Below are positions 51,673 to 60,357 of a stretch of 64,000 bases of DNA, piece after piece. The position numbers and the translations under genes were made by a program. The notes below the pieces were generated by a model that ran no database searches, was not told the origin of the DNA, and saw nothing but the letters and a program-made list of their open reading frames with translations. The stretch covers positions 1 to 64,000 of the forward strand of contig JAYTVC010000050.1 in NCBI GenBank assembly GCA_043744215.1, read 5' to 3'. Numbering within the stretch: position 1 is the first letter of the stretch; every line of letters begins with the position of its first letter. This stretch comes from JBEEJL01 sp043744215. GTDB lineage: Bacteria > Pseudomonadota > Gammaproteobacteria > Burkholderiales > JBEEJL01.

Positions 51673-53382
51673 TTATTGATGGGCCAATTTTGATTGTAGA
51701 TGACTCACAGCATTTTGCAGTGAGACAGTTAACATTTTTCCTTCGCGGCGCGATTGGTACTCCACTTCGTTCTTTTCCAGGCCGCGCTCGCCGACGACCA
51801 GGCGATGGGGAATGCCCATCAGTTCATGATCCGCAAACATCACGCCGGGGCGCTCGTCCCTATCATCGAGCAGTACGTCTATGCCGGCAATACGCAGTTC
51901 ACTGTAAATTTTTTCTACGGCCTCTTTGACTGCCGCGCTTTTTTTCATACCGATAGCGAGCAGGCTGACTTGAAATGGCGCCATCGCTTGCGGCCAGATG
52001 ATGCCGCGTTCGTCGTGGTTTTGTTCGATGGCGGCGGCGACAATGCGCGACACGCCAATGCCGTAGCAACCCATTTCCGTCACTTGTGTCTTGCCGCCTT
52101 CGTCGAGGAAAGTCACCTTCATCGCTTCGGAATATTTTGTGCGCAGTTGGAAAATATGCCCGACTTCGACGCCGCGACAGAGTTCCAGCGTGCCTTTGCC
52201 ATCGGGCGATGCGTCGCCGCTGACTACGTTGCGGATGTCGGCAATCTGTGACGGCTCCGGCAAATCACGGCCGAAATTCACGCCGGTTAAATGGAAGCCT
52301 TCGTCATTCGCGCCGCAGACAAAGTCGCTCATGGCCGCGACCGTGCGGTCGGCGATGATCGGCAATTTCAAACCGACCGGGCCGAGATAACCAGGCGCAG
52401 TGTTCAGCGCTGCGCGGATTTCCACTTCGGTCGCCAGACGGAATCCATCCGAAAATAATTTAGCCGCCTTGATTTCGTTCAGTTGATGGTCGCCGCGAAT
52501 CAACAACATCGAAAGCTGATTGTCGCCGCCCATCACGACCAAAGCCTTCACCGTTTGTTGCAACGGTAGTTTGAGAAATTCGCTCACGTCTTCGCAGGTT
52601 TTTTTATTCGGCGTCGCTATTTTTTGCAGCGTTTGTGTTGCCGCCGCGCGCGGATTTTTCGGCATCACGCCTTCGGCTAATTCCACGTTCGCCGCATAAT
52701 CAGAAGTCGGGCAATACGCAATCGCGTCCTCGCCTGAATCGGCCAGCACATGAAACTCGTGTGAACCCGAACCGCCAATCGCGCCCGTGTCCGCCGCGAC
52801 AGGTCGGAATTTCAAACCGAGGCGGGTGAAAATGCGCGAATACGCGCTGTGCATATCATGGTAAGTTTTTTCCAGCGACGCATAATCAGCGTGGAATGAA
52901 TACGCGTCTTTCATCATAAACTCGCGCGCGCGCATCACGCCAAAACGCGGGCGGATTTCGTCGCGAAATTTCATTTGAATCTGGTAAAAATTCAGCGGCA
53001 ACTGACGATAGCTTTTGATCTCGCGCCGCGCGATATCGCTGATCACTTCTTCATGCGTCGGCCCGTAACAAAAATCGCGCTCGTGCCTATCCTTGATGCG
53101 TAACATCTGCGGGCCGAACGCAGCCCAACGCCCGCTCTCCTGCCACAACTCGGCTGGCTGAATCGTCGGCATCAATAATTCCACCGCGCCCGCCGCGTCC
53201 ATTTCCTCGCGCACAATATTTTCCACCTTGCGCAACACGCGCAAGCCAAGCGGCATCCACGTATAAAGCCCGCTACCGAGTTTTTTGATCAGCCCAGCGC
53301 GCAACATAAGCTTATGGCTGATCAATTCCGCCTCGGTTGGCGCTTCTTTGAGCGTGGAAATAAAAAATTGCGAAACGCGCAT
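51673..53382 (-). CDS. proS: Prolyl-tRNA synthetase
   Basis: This 569-residue class II aminoacyl-tRNA synthetase of the bacterial type contains the YbaK-like editing insertion (about 230-390). Motifs: LRAGLIKKLGSGLYTWMPLG (motif 1 area), RHERDFCYGPTHEEVISDI (motif 2), and MGCYGIGVSRIVAAAIEQNH (motif 3). Length equals E. coli ProS (572 aa). The minus-strand proS-transglycosylase pair is usual in betaproteobacteria. Confidence 0.97.
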   Translation of the reverse strand: MRVSQFFISTLKEAPTEAELISHKLMLRAGLIKKLGSGLYTWMPLGLRVLRKVENIVREEMDAAGAVELLMPTIQPAELWQESGRWAAFGPQMLRIKDRHERDFCYGPTHEEVISDIARREIKSYRQLPLNFYQIQMKFRDEIRPRFGVMRAREFMMKDAYSFHADYASLEKTYHDMHSAYSRIFTRLGLKFRPVAADTGAIGGSGSHEFHVLADSGEDAIAYCPTSDYAANVELAEGVMPKNPRAAATQTLQKIATPNKKTCEDVSEFLKLPLQQTVKALVVMGGDNQLSMLLIRGDHQLNEIKAAKLFSDGFRLATEVEIRAALNTAPGYLGPVGLKLPIIADRTVAAMSDFVCGANDEGFHLTGVNFGRDLPEPSQIADIRNVVSGDASPDGKGTLELCRGVEVGHIFQLRTKYSEAMKVTFLDEGGKTQVTEMGCYGIGVSRIVAAAIEQNHDERGIIWPQAMAPFQVSLLAIGMKKSAAVKEAVEKIYSELRIAGIDVLLDDRDERPGVMFADHELMGIPHRLVVGERGLEKNEVEYQSRREGKMLTVSLQNAVSHLQSKLAHQ

Positions 53383-53501
53383 GACAAATTCCAGAAAAAC
53401 GAAAGCGCCATTTTACATCGGCGGCTGGTGAAACCCTAATTCATCATCGGTGGTTGCAACCGCTAAACGGTTTAGTGCCTGACCTGACAAGGTATGCTTA
53501 C

Positions 53502-53531
53502 TTGACATACTATAAATAGTATATACATAAT
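53502..53531 (+). promoter_or_regulatory. Promoter with palindromic operator for the toxin-antitoxin pair
   Basis: TTGACA at 53502-53507, an 18-base spacer and CATAAT at 53526-53531. The perfect palindrome ATACTATAAATAGTAT (53507-53522) lies between the two boxes, the expected place for an autorepressing antitoxin to bind. Confidence 0.7.
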
Positions 53532-53536
53532 ATGAC

Positions 53537-53821
53537 ATGTGGCAAATCTATGAGCACCGGCGTGTGGACAAGCAGCTTTCAGGCTCTGTACCTATCGAGA
53601 TTCTCAAGCGTTACGAAAAATGGAAAGACATCGCCAGGCTTTCCGGGCCGCAAGGTTTACGCGCTATCAAAGGGTTTCACGACGAAGCGCTTTTGGGCGA
53701 GTGGAAGGGCCATCGTTCTTCCCGCCTCGGGCTTCAATGGAGGGTGATTTGCCGGGTTGTAGCCAACGTGCTGCATATCGAGGTTGTACATGTCACCGCC
53801 CACGATTACAGGAGGCCATAA
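53537..53821 (+). CDS. HigB/RelE-family toxin
   Basis: This 94-residue protein starts MWQIYEHRRVDKQLSG and contains GFHDEALLGEWKGHRSSRLG and WRVICRVVANVLHIEVVHVT, followed by AHDYRR. This matches the RelE/HigB mRNA-interferase fold, with basic residues and a final His-Asp-Tyr. It is toxin-first, the order of higBA pairs. It should cut ribosome-bound mRNA when the antitoxin is lost. A palindromic operator lies upstream. Confidence 0.87.
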   Translation: MWQIYEHRRVDKQLSGSVPIEILKRYEKWKDIARLSGPQGLRAIKGFHDEALLGEWKGHRSSRLGLQWRVICRVVANVLHIEVVHVTAHDYRRP

Positions 53822-53822
53822 A

Positions 53823-54083
53823 ATGAAAGAGTTTCGAGTTGCAAAAAAACGAGTTGAAGTCTCGGTGGGCGAGTCGGTACGCATCCTGCGCGAACTTCAA
53901 CAACTCAGCCAAAGCCAACTTTCTGAGCTTAGCGGAATTCCGCAAGCTACCATTTCCGCCATCGAGAACGGCCGCGTAAATTTAGGCATCGAGCGTGCCA
54001 AAACTCTTGCTCTCGCCCTCAATTGCCATCCTGCCGTACTGGTATTTCCCGGCTGGGAAATACCGCTTGAGCGGGCTGCGTAG
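53823..54083 (+). CDS. HigA-type XRE-family antitoxin
   Basis: This 86-residue protein has a helix-turn-helix of the XRE class (VRILRELQQLSQSQLSELSG then IPQATISAIENGRVNLGIER) at about residues 20-60. It is the cognate antitoxin of the gene ending one base upstream and should also repress the promoter at 53502. The ATG at 53823 is preferred to an in-frame upstream Met that lies in the toxin gene. No other gene lies between it and 54262. Confidence 0.9.
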   Translation: MKEFRVAKKRVEVSVGESVRILRELQQLSQSQLSELSGIPQATISAIENGRVNLGIERAKTLALALNCHPAVLVFPGWEIPLERAA

Positions 54084-54261
54084 TTTAATATTTCCAGCAA
54101 GCGTAGGTTGGGGTGAGGTACGAACCCCAACATTTTTAACGTCAATCACTATAATGTAGGCGATTGGCCGTATTCAAACATTCATTAATGCACGAGAGGC
54201 AGTGAATGACATTGTTGGGTTAGTGCTTCACCGCAAGCTGCGCTGGCTAGAGAGTACTCAC

Positions 54262-54702
54262 ATGTTCACCTATGTCTGTCTCGGTTCTTCCGATCTTCAG
54301 CGGTCTGCCAAATTCTATGACGCTGCGCTTGCGCCGTTAGGGTTGCGTCGGTGCGCCTCGGGTGACGAGTCCGATTGGGATGGCTGGATCGGATGGGGAA
54401 CTTATGAAGACAATGGGCGTAAGCAGATTGCGCTATGGCTATGTAAGCCCTTTAACGAGCAGCCTGCAAGTTCAGGCAATGGCACGATGATCGCGCTTGC
54501 AGCGCGCACTTGGGGTCAAGTCGATGCCTTCTATCAAGTGGCTCTTCAGTTTGGTGGCAGTGCCGAAGGTGCGCCCGGGCTTAGGCCGCAGTATAACGAC
54601 GACTTCTATGCCGCCTACGTCCGCGATCCTGACGGGAACAAACTTGCAGTGGTGTGCAGAGGATTTATAACTCGAGCACAGAGTGATGCTGTAGAAAAAT
54701 AG
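54262..54702 (+). CDS. VOC-family (glyoxalase-like) protein
   Basis: This 146-residue protein has the vicinal oxygen chelate fold in two beta-alpha-beta-beta-beta units: FTYVCLGSSDLQRSAKFYDA at the start and FYAAYVRDPDGNKLAVVCRG at the end, the latter with the typical metal-site region. Substrates range from methylglyoxal to antibiotics; none can be assigned. The start at 54262 begins at the conserved motif; a longer frame from 54202 adds 20 residues without similarity. Confidence 0.85.
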   Translation: MFTYVCLGSSDLQRSAKFYDAALAPLGLRRCASGDESDWDGWIGWGTYEDNGRKQIALWLCKPFNEQPASSGNGTMIALAARTWGQVDAFYQVALQFGGSAEGAPGLRPQYNDDFYAAYVRDPDGNKLAVVCRGFITRAQSDAVEK

Positions 54703-54740
54703 GTTCAGACACTAAAAACTGAATTGTCCGCGCAAGAGAT

Positions 54741-54914
54741 CTAGAAATTTCCGATTAAACTAATGCGCAGATTACGCGGCTCAACCGGATGGAAGTGAAA
54801 GTCATCGACCGGCGTGGTTTCGATTTTGAGTTGTGAGGCGTAAAAATAATCGATGTCGCTGGCCTGGCGGTTGAATAAATTGAATACGTCGAGGCAGGCT
54901 TTCCACATTGGTGA
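54741..54914 (-). pseudogene. C-terminal stub of a TonB-dependent receptor
   Basis: Read on the minus strand, about 57 codons end in a stop at 54741-54743 and give DVFNLFNRQASDIDYFYAS and HFHPVEPRNLRISLIG, then NF. This is the last strands of a TonB-dependent outer-membrane receptor with a terminal aromatic residue. No start and no plug or barrel domain precede it; upstream lies the unrelated DUF3455 gene. It is therefore a relic of a deleted receptor gene, too short for ordinary gene finders. Confidence 0.75.
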
Positions 54915-54988
54915 ATTTTGGTAGTCGCCGCCACCGCTATGCTAAACGACCCGATGCGCCAACACGGCGCATCGGGCGCGCAGAATAT

Positions 54989-55558
54989 TTACATCGCTTT
55001 ATAGAATATATAGTCGGCCTGATAATTCACTATTTGCTTGCTGCCGACCACACTGGCGTTGCACGGCGCGGCGGGTGCGACACCGCCTTTGGTGGCGACG
55101 CGCTGAATGTAGGTGACGCCGGACATCGCGCCGCTGCCCATTGCGGCATTGGCTTTCACCAATTGCAGCGGGATATTTCCGGCGCTGCTCGGCGACACGG
55201 CGACTTGCGCGCCGGTGAGCTTGGAGCCGTCGTTGCTTTCCCAGGTAGCGGGCGGGCCGTAATATTTACCGATGGCTTTGCCGCTACGGTCTTGCAATGC
55301 GGCGTCGGGCCCAGCGAACACCCATTCAAATTGATCCGCCATATCTTTTTTCGCATTGCATTGATACGTGATGTTGCCCACGCCGACAGTTTCCAGCGCG
55401 ACTTTATTGCCCGCCGGCACCTGCACGCTTGCGGGTAAATTGGCTTGCGAAAACATTTCGCTGGCCGACATGGTTTTCATCGGCGTCATGCTGCTGCAAG
55501 CGGCGATGCCGCTGGTTGCTACGATTATCAAGCTGGCGCGGAATAGTGATTGAGTCAT
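54989..55558 (-). CDS. DUF3455-domain lipoprotein
   Basis: This 189-residue protein has a lipoprotein signal (IIVATSGIAACSS, lipobox Cys near residue 21) and a DUF3455 body with VGVGNITYQCNAKKDMADQF and EWVFAGPDAALQDRSGKAIG. The family is exported, of unknown function, and usually carries the YYGPPATWESNDGS segment seen here. The start at 55558 gives the normal signal; the longer frame adds 25 residues. Confidence 0.85.
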   Translation of the reverse strand: MTQSLFRASLIIVATSGIAACSSMTPMKTMSASEMFSQANLPASVQVPAGNKVALETVGVGNITYQCNAKKDMADQFEWVFAGPDAALQDRSGKAIGKYYGPPATWESNDGSKLTGAQVAVSPSSAGNIPLQLVKANAAMGSGAMSGVTYIQRVATKGGVAPAAPCNASVVGSKQIVNYQADYIFYKAM

Positions 55559-55716
55559 TTTTTTCTCCAATGTGTGTGAGGAATATTTAAGTTTATTCAA
55601 GCCAGGCATCACATGGTTCGGACATGCATGCATGCTATTTAGTTGTACGCACCGTGTGTGGGATTGGATGCAAATGCGTTACGACAAATGTTTTTTTGGT
55701 CAAATAGATAAATAAA

Positions 55717-55745
55717 AATATTCAATTAAATCATATGCTTATATA
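55717..55745 (-). repeat. AT-rich dispersed repeat, copy 11
   Basis: ATATTCAATTAAATCATATG and following TTATAT: a divergent copy just past the stop of the TPR gene. Confidence 0.6.
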
Positions 55746-55748
55746 GTT

Positions 55749-56927
55749 TCATCGCGATGATATTTTTTGCGCATTATTTGCCGCCAGTGTTTTGGTCAGA
55801 TCAACATCCTGTAATTTATTTTGCGCCAGCCATTCGCGCACTTGTTCAATAGTTTTCGTATCTTTCGCGGCGATGGCCGCTTCGAGCAGGATGCGTAAGT
55901 CAGCCGGTTCTTTTTGTTCGCGCCAATTTTCTTGCGCGAGTTGCAGCGCGGCGCTTGCGTCGTTGAGCAAATGTAAATTGAAGCGCGCGTGTTCGCGTTG
56001 ATGCGTGCGGTCGCCGCGCAAGGTTGCAGAGGCGAAACGCTGTTGCAAAATGGCAATATGTTGTTTGGCTTGCGCATCGCCCGCTTGCTGTAAAGCTTCG
56101 GCGTAACGCAACAGCAAACCATCAGCACGGGTTTTATCTTTTAACAAAATGATGACTTCAGCTTCACGTTTTTGCGCCAGCAAAAAATCCGCATAAGCGG
56201 CGAGCAGATAACTATCGTCTGCATCGCTTTGTAACGCTGCGCGAAAATGTTTTTCCGCTTCTTTCGTTTTCCCCAGGCGCTCCGCCATTTCCGCCAGTTG
56301 TGTCTGCACCCAGCCATTTAATTCCGGCTCGGCTTTAATGTAAGTTTCGTAGGCTTCGGTCAGTTGCTGATAGCTCGGCTGCGCGTAGCCGCTGACGCTG
56401 CCGATACCTGTCATGCACATATGCGCAATCAGCGGCGAAGTCATGCGCGTTAACGCCTGGCAGGATTTCATCGCCTCCGCATAACGGCCTTGCACTTGCA
56501 AAATCGATGCACGCGTCAGCCATGCCTGCGGCTGGGCTTTGTCCATTTTAATGACGTCATTTAATTCCGTCAGCGCGGCGTCAAACTGATGTGTGCTTTG
56601 CGCCAGCGTAGCGCGCAGGATGCGTATTTCGATCGGCGCATCGACGCGCTTCCACCAAGGCGCGAGTGCCGCTTGCGCGTAACCGGCGTAACGCGGATCG
56701 GATTCCTTGCGGCCTGTTTCGATATACAGTCGCGCGGTTTTTAGCGCGAGGCCCAGGTCGTCGGGGTTTTGCGCAAGCGCAGATTTTAATAAGCGCAGTT
56801 GATTGTCGCTCGCGCTGTTTTTCGTCGGCAGTTGTTGCAGGATTTGTGTGTCCGACGCCGGAATAAAAGGTGCTGCAGAAAGTGGCAGTGCAATGGCGAA
56901 TAGGGAAAGCAGGGAAAAAATTTTCAT
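55749..56927 (-). CDS. Exported TPR-repeat protein
   Basis: This 392-residue protein has a signal peptide (FSLLSLFAIALPLSAAP) and several tetratricopeptide-like helices (ALAQNPDDLGLALKTARLYI, LNDVIKMDKAQPQAWLTRAS, HFRAALQSDADDSYLLAAYA). The helices span about residues 45-260. TPR domains act as protein-protein scaffolds; here probably in the periplasm. It lies downstream of the small lipoprotein and DUF4331 genes on the same strand. Confidence 0.85.
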   Translation of the reverse strand: MKIFSLLSLFAIALPLSAAPFIPASDTQILQQLPTKNSASDNQLRLLKSALAQNPDDLGLALKTARLYIETGRKESDPRYAGYAQAALAPWWKRVDAPIEIRILRATLAQSTHQFDAALTELNDVIKMDKAQPQAWLTRASILQVQGRYAEAMKSCQALTRMTSPLIAHMCMTGIGSVSGYAQPSYQQLTEAYETYIKAEPELNGWVQTQLAEMAERLGKTKEAEKHFRAALQSDADDSYLLAAYADFLLAQKREAEVIILLKDKTRADGLLLRYAEALQQAGDAQAKQHIAILQQRFASATLRGDRTHQREHARFNLHLLNDASAALQLAQENWREQKEPADLRILLEAAIAAKDTKTIEQVREWLAQNKLQDVDLTKTLAANNAQKISSR

Positions 56928-57010
56928 GATCTTTCTCTCGGCACAATAGCAACCTGCAACTGGCTGACAAACTATTTTCGTTTGCCAGCCAGCGCCGATT
57001 GCACGGCAGT

Positions 57011-57229
57011 TTAACTAAGCGGTGAAGGCTCGGTATCTTCAGGTTGCGTCGCGACCATGCCGCTGATATCGAGCGATTCAGCTGCATCGCTTTCGACCTT
57101 GGCTACGTCACTGACCTGATTGATAAAAGCATCACCTGTTGCAATGGGCGTAACAGTCGTGCTGCCGCCGCCACACGCGCTCAATACCGCGCTTATACAT
57201 AACATATTGATTATATTGAAGTATTTCAT
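57011..57229 (-). CDS. Small lipoprotein, unknown
   Basis: This 72-residue protein has a lipoprotein signal (LCISAVLSACGGGS) followed by an acidic stretch of about 50 residues ending TQPEDTEPSPLS. The start ATG at 57229 lies 9 bp after the DUF4331 stop; a GTG four codons earlier is a weaker choice. Its first residues (MKYFNIIN) are encoded by a dispersed AT-rich repeat. The family is not recognised. Confidence 0.65.
   Translation of the reverse strand: MKYFNIINMLCISAVLSACGGGSTTVTPIATGDAFINQVSDVAKVESDAAESLDISGMVATQPEDTEPSPLS
57199..57226 (+). repeat. AT-rich dispersed repeat, copy 12, inside a signal peptide
   Basis: ATAACATATTGATTATATTG then AAGTATTT. On the minus strand it encodes KYFNIINM of the small lipoprotein. 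Confidence 0.8.
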
Positions 57230-57237
57230 AATCGGCC

Positions 57238-58752
57238 TCACTGAGTAGCAGCCGGCGTGCCGTTGGGCGAGCCGGGTATCGGTGTTTTGATATAAGGAAA
57301 TGCGGCGTCAAAGAAACTGTCATCGACAAACGCGCCGTCGGTAAAACGTATGCCGCCCGATGGAGCATCAGCCGGAGCGCAGCCCAGATTGATGGTGCAC
57401 AATAATCCCATCGCGACACGCAGTTCGATATCCACCACGTCATCGCCGGGACGGCGACCGTTCGGGAAACCTGCAGCATCACCAGCGACGACACCGAGGC
57501 GTTTTTGCGAACCTTTAGCCACCGGCGCAATGCCGGTATTCAGGCGTAACATTTCCGAAGGTGTGACTTTGGCTTGTTGATTCAAGCCCGGCACGCCGGT
57601 CAAAAATGCCGCGACTAAATCATTACGCGGAAAATTCGTCGGTGCTTTTACGCCTGCTGCACCAAACAAAATTTCCACCAGCGCAGGCAATGTCGGGTTG
57701 GTGACATAGTCGGCGAACTGCGCATCGTTTTCAGGTTTGCTGTGGTTGAATTTGTCTTTATCTTTAAGACCGATCACGACTTCATTCACCAACGGCGCAC
57801 CAAGACGCGACACTTGCACCCACGGCCCGCCTTCTTTGCTGGCGCTTAAACCTTTAGGCGTTGGGTCGAGCAAACGCCCTTGCCGCAGGCTCGCCGTAGT
57901 CCACGCGCCGACGACAGGATCAGCACCGCGCGTTAAACAACTAATCGGCACTTCCATAATCAAGCTAGTGACATTGGCGTCCGCCAGATCGTCTTTCTCC
58001 AGTTTTTCCGCGTTGGCATTAAATTCCACCGCTGGCGCGGCGATGTTGACCAAGTCGAAAGTTTCGCCCAGGTTCACTACGAACGGATCTTTGCGCTGGC
58101 CGACAAACACGCGTCCATCGCCGCATTGCGGAATCGCGACGTTGTACACATGTTGCGCCGCGTAAGCCGGATAATCGGCGATGGTTTTATTGCCGATGTT
58201 ATCCACCGGCTTATCAAACGTGCCAGAGCCATTGGCTTTATTGGTGATCGCCGTGCGCGTGCCGCTGCGACGATTACCACGCATGACATCGACCGTGAAA
58301 GTCTCGCGCACGTTAAGTGTCGCCGGGTTGACGCCGCTGATTGCGCCAGCCTGCGTCAGCGGGATGGAAATATTTTTTCCGCCGACTGGCAGGGTAATAT
58401 CTTTCAAAGTATTTTTGAAACGAAATTGAAACGTCAAATCTTCTTTGGCGTCGCCGTCGTTATCGACATGGATTTCATACAGCGCGTCTGAATCCATAGT
58501 GAAATAATTCGGCCCGCCGTAGGGCGCCTGCAGCGGCTGGTAATTCGCTACCAGCGTGACATAATCCTGACGTCCGGTTTCGTAACTGCGGAACATATAA
58601 AAGTCGGTACCATCGACCTTGGGTTGTTTGGTAATGAACGGCGCTTCACGATGGCTTGAAGCGTGGCTGGGCGCAACCAACAGCGCGTTAGCCAGCAGCG
58701 AGAGGGCGATAAACCCGGTATTGCGTAAAATAGACTGCGTTCTGATTTGCAT
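57238..58752 (-). CDS. DUF4331-domain exported protein
   Basis: This 504-residue protein has a signal peptide (GFIALSLLANALLVAPSHAS) followed by SSHREAPFITKQPKVDGTDF, the hallmark opening of DUF4331. YMFRSYETGRQDYVTLVANY and an HVDNDGDAKEDLTFQFRF segment follow. The family is widespread, exported and uncharacterised. The ATG at 58752 has an AAGGAG site. It is the first gene of a probable minus-strand set (DUF4331, small lipoprotein, TPR) facing a divergent ECF sigma factor gene 171 bp away. Confidence 0.9.
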   Translation of the reverse strand: MQIRTQSILRNTGFIALSLLANALLVAPSHASSHREAPFITKQPKVDGTDFYMFRSYETGRQDYVTLVANYQPLQAPYGGPNYFTMDSDALYEIHVDNDGDAKEDLTFQFRFKNTLKDITLPVGGKNISIPLTQAGAISGVNPATLNVRETFTVDVMRGNRRSGTRTAITNKANGSGTFDKPVDNIGNKTIADYPAYAAQHVYNVAIPQCGDGRVFVGQRKDPFVVNLGETFDLVNIAAPAVEFNANAEKLEKDDLADANVTSLIMEVPISCLTRGADPVVGAWTTASLRQGRLLDPTPKGLSASKEGGPWVQVSRLGAPLVNEVVIGLKDKDKFNHSKPENDAQFADYVTNPTLPALVEILFGAAGVKAPTNFPRNDLVAAFLTGVPGLNQQAKVTPSEMLRLNTGIAPVAKGSQKRLGVVAGDAAGFPNGRRPGDDVVDIELRVAMGLLCTINLGCAPADAPSGGIRFTDGAFVDDSFFDAAFPYIKTPIPGSPNGTPAATQ

Positions 58753-58923
58753 GATGCTCTCCTTGATATAAAGTTTGCAGATTGATTGCACTGCATCGAG
58801 AGATACGCACCAGAAAATAGAATGGATGCAATTAGATTAAAAATAATTTTTTAAAGCCGTTTGAAAGTTGTCAGACTTTTATTCGACTACCCCTAACTTA
58901 AGTCCAGATTTCTAAAGCAAAAA

Positions 58924-59490
58924 ATGATGGCTAACCCAGACCAACTCAAACAACTTCTTTTGTCAGCTGGCAAAAACGACCAAAGCGCCTTCCAGCAATT
59001 ATATGAATTGACTTCGGCGAATCTGTTTGCCGTCGCGCTGCGTATATTACGCAGACAGGACTGGGCGGAAGATGTGTTGCAGGAATGTTATGTGCGCATC
59101 TGGCATAACGCTGCCGATTATGACGCGAGCAAAAGCGCGCCGCTGACCTGGATGATTTCCATTGTGCGCAATAGTTGTATTGATAATTTACGCCGCGCGG
59201 GTGTGCGACCACAACAACTCGGCGGCGAAGAGATAGAGGAAAGTTTGGAAAATATTATCGAGCCCGCCTTGGGCCCGCAGGAATTGGCGCAGCAACATCA
59301 AACTGCCGGGCAAATTGAAAAATGCCTGGAGCAGCTCGCTGCGCCAGCGCGCAAGAATATCGAGCTGGCGTTTTTTTACGGCTATAGCCACAGCGAATTA
59401 GCCGAGCTGCAAAAGCAAGCGGTCGGCACGGTGAAATCGCTGATCCGGCGCGGCCTCGCCAGTTTGAAAAATTGTTTGGGTGTGGCATGA
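58924..59490 (+). CDS. ECF RNA polymerase sigma factor (SigK-like)
   Basis: This 188-residue sigma-70 family factor has region 2 (FQQLYELTSANLFAVALRIL, DWAEDVLQECYVRIW) and region 4 with a helix-turn-helix (LAFFYGYSHSELAELQKQ AVGTVKS), separated by a linker. The start could be either of two adjacent Met codons. It overlaps its anti-sigma gene by 4 bases. It probably directs transcription of the divergent DUF4331 set and itself, but no repeated promoter motif could be proven by eye. Confidence 0.92.
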   Translation: MMANPDQLKQLLLSAGKNDQSAFQQLYELTSANLFAVALRILRRQDWAEDVLQECYVRIWHNAADYDASKSAPLTWMISIVRNSCIDNLRRAGVRPQQLGGEEIEESLENIIEPALGPQELAQQHQTAGQIEKCLEQLAAPARKNIELAFFYGYSHSELAELQKQAVGTVKSLIRRGLASLKNCLGVA

Positions 59491-60197
59491 ATATTAATCA
59501 TCCCGAATTACGTCACGCCTTGGCGGCGGAATATGTGCTCGGCACTTTGCAAGGCGCGGCGCGCAAACGCTTTGAAACGCTATTGGTGAACGACGCGGAA
59601 TTGCAGCACAGCGTCGCGCAATGGCAGGATGCCATGTCGGTGCTGGCCTTAAAATTAACGCCAGTCGCGCCGCCGCGCCGAGTGTGGAATCGCGTGCGCG
59701 CGCAACTGTTTATGCAGAACACCGCGCGCAGCACAAAAAATATTTCCGGCGAAAGCTGGTGGAGCAATCTGACTTTCTGGCGCGGCTGGGGTGTGGCAGC
59801 GACGGCAGCTGCGATTGCATTATCGGTTTTAATGAACACCGCGCAACCGCCGGAAGCCAAACCGGCTTACGTTGTCGTGTTGAGCAATCAACAAGCGCAA
59901 CCGGTGATGTCGGTCGCCAGCGACAGCCGGCAAAAACAATTGCGCATTAAAATTATCGGCCAGCAAAAAATCGATTCCGATAAAGACTATCAATTATGGG
60001 CGTTGCCACCGGGTGATAAGCCGCGCTCGCTTGGCTTGGTGTCGGAGCAGGGCGAAACCGTCTTGCTCGTGCCGAACACTATGCAAGGGCTGACTAACAT
60101 TCCGGCGCTGGCGATCAGCCTAGAGCCGAAAGGCGGCTCGCCGACTGGCCAGCCCACCGGCCCGATACTATTTACCGGCCCAGTAATTAAACTTTGA
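59487..60197 (+). CDS. Anti-sigma factor (RskA-like)
   Basis: This 236-residue membrane protein has a cytoplasmic N-terminal domain (HPELRHALAAEYVLGTLQGA, which would bind the sigma factor), one transmembrane helix at about 98-118 (GWGVAATAAAIALSVLMN), and a periplasmic RskA-like C-terminal domain (DYQLWALPPGDKPRSLGLVS). No zinc HxxxCxxC motif is visible. The start codon overlaps the sigma stop (ATGA), the usual coupling. Confidence 0.9.
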   Translation: MNINHPELRHALAAEYVLGTLQGAARKRFETLLVNDAELQHSVAQWQDAMSVLALKLTPVAPPRRVWNRVRAQLFMQNTARSTKNISGESWWSNLTFWRGWGVAATAAAIALSVLMNTAQPPEAKPAYVVVLSNQQAQPVMSVASDSRQKQLRIKIIGQQKIDSDKDYQLWALPPGDKPRSLGLVSEQGETVLLVPNTMQGLTNIPALAISLEPKGGSPTGQPTGPILFTGPVIKL

Positions 60198-60205
60198 GCA
60201 GAATA

Positions 60206-60232
60206 AAAAATTCAATATAATCAATTAGTTAC
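60206..60232 (-). repeat. AT-rich dispersed repeat, copy 13
   Basis: AATTCAATATAATCAATTAG then TTAC: one or two mismatches from the reference copy, just after the anti-sigma gene. Confidence 0.85.
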
Positions 60233-60357
60233 AAAAATAGATGATTTATATCCTTCATTTCATTGGTTTTAATTGGCCGGACGCTTGCTTCATGTCTTTT
60301 ATTAGCTCCCGAAATGTGAAAAAATTGGGGTAACTCACTAGATTAGGTAGTGCGACC

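Noticed and set aside
54908..55438. A 176-codon frame antisense to the DUF3455 gene
   Set aside because: The minus-strand frame has a lipoprotein signal and family features; the plus-strand one does not.
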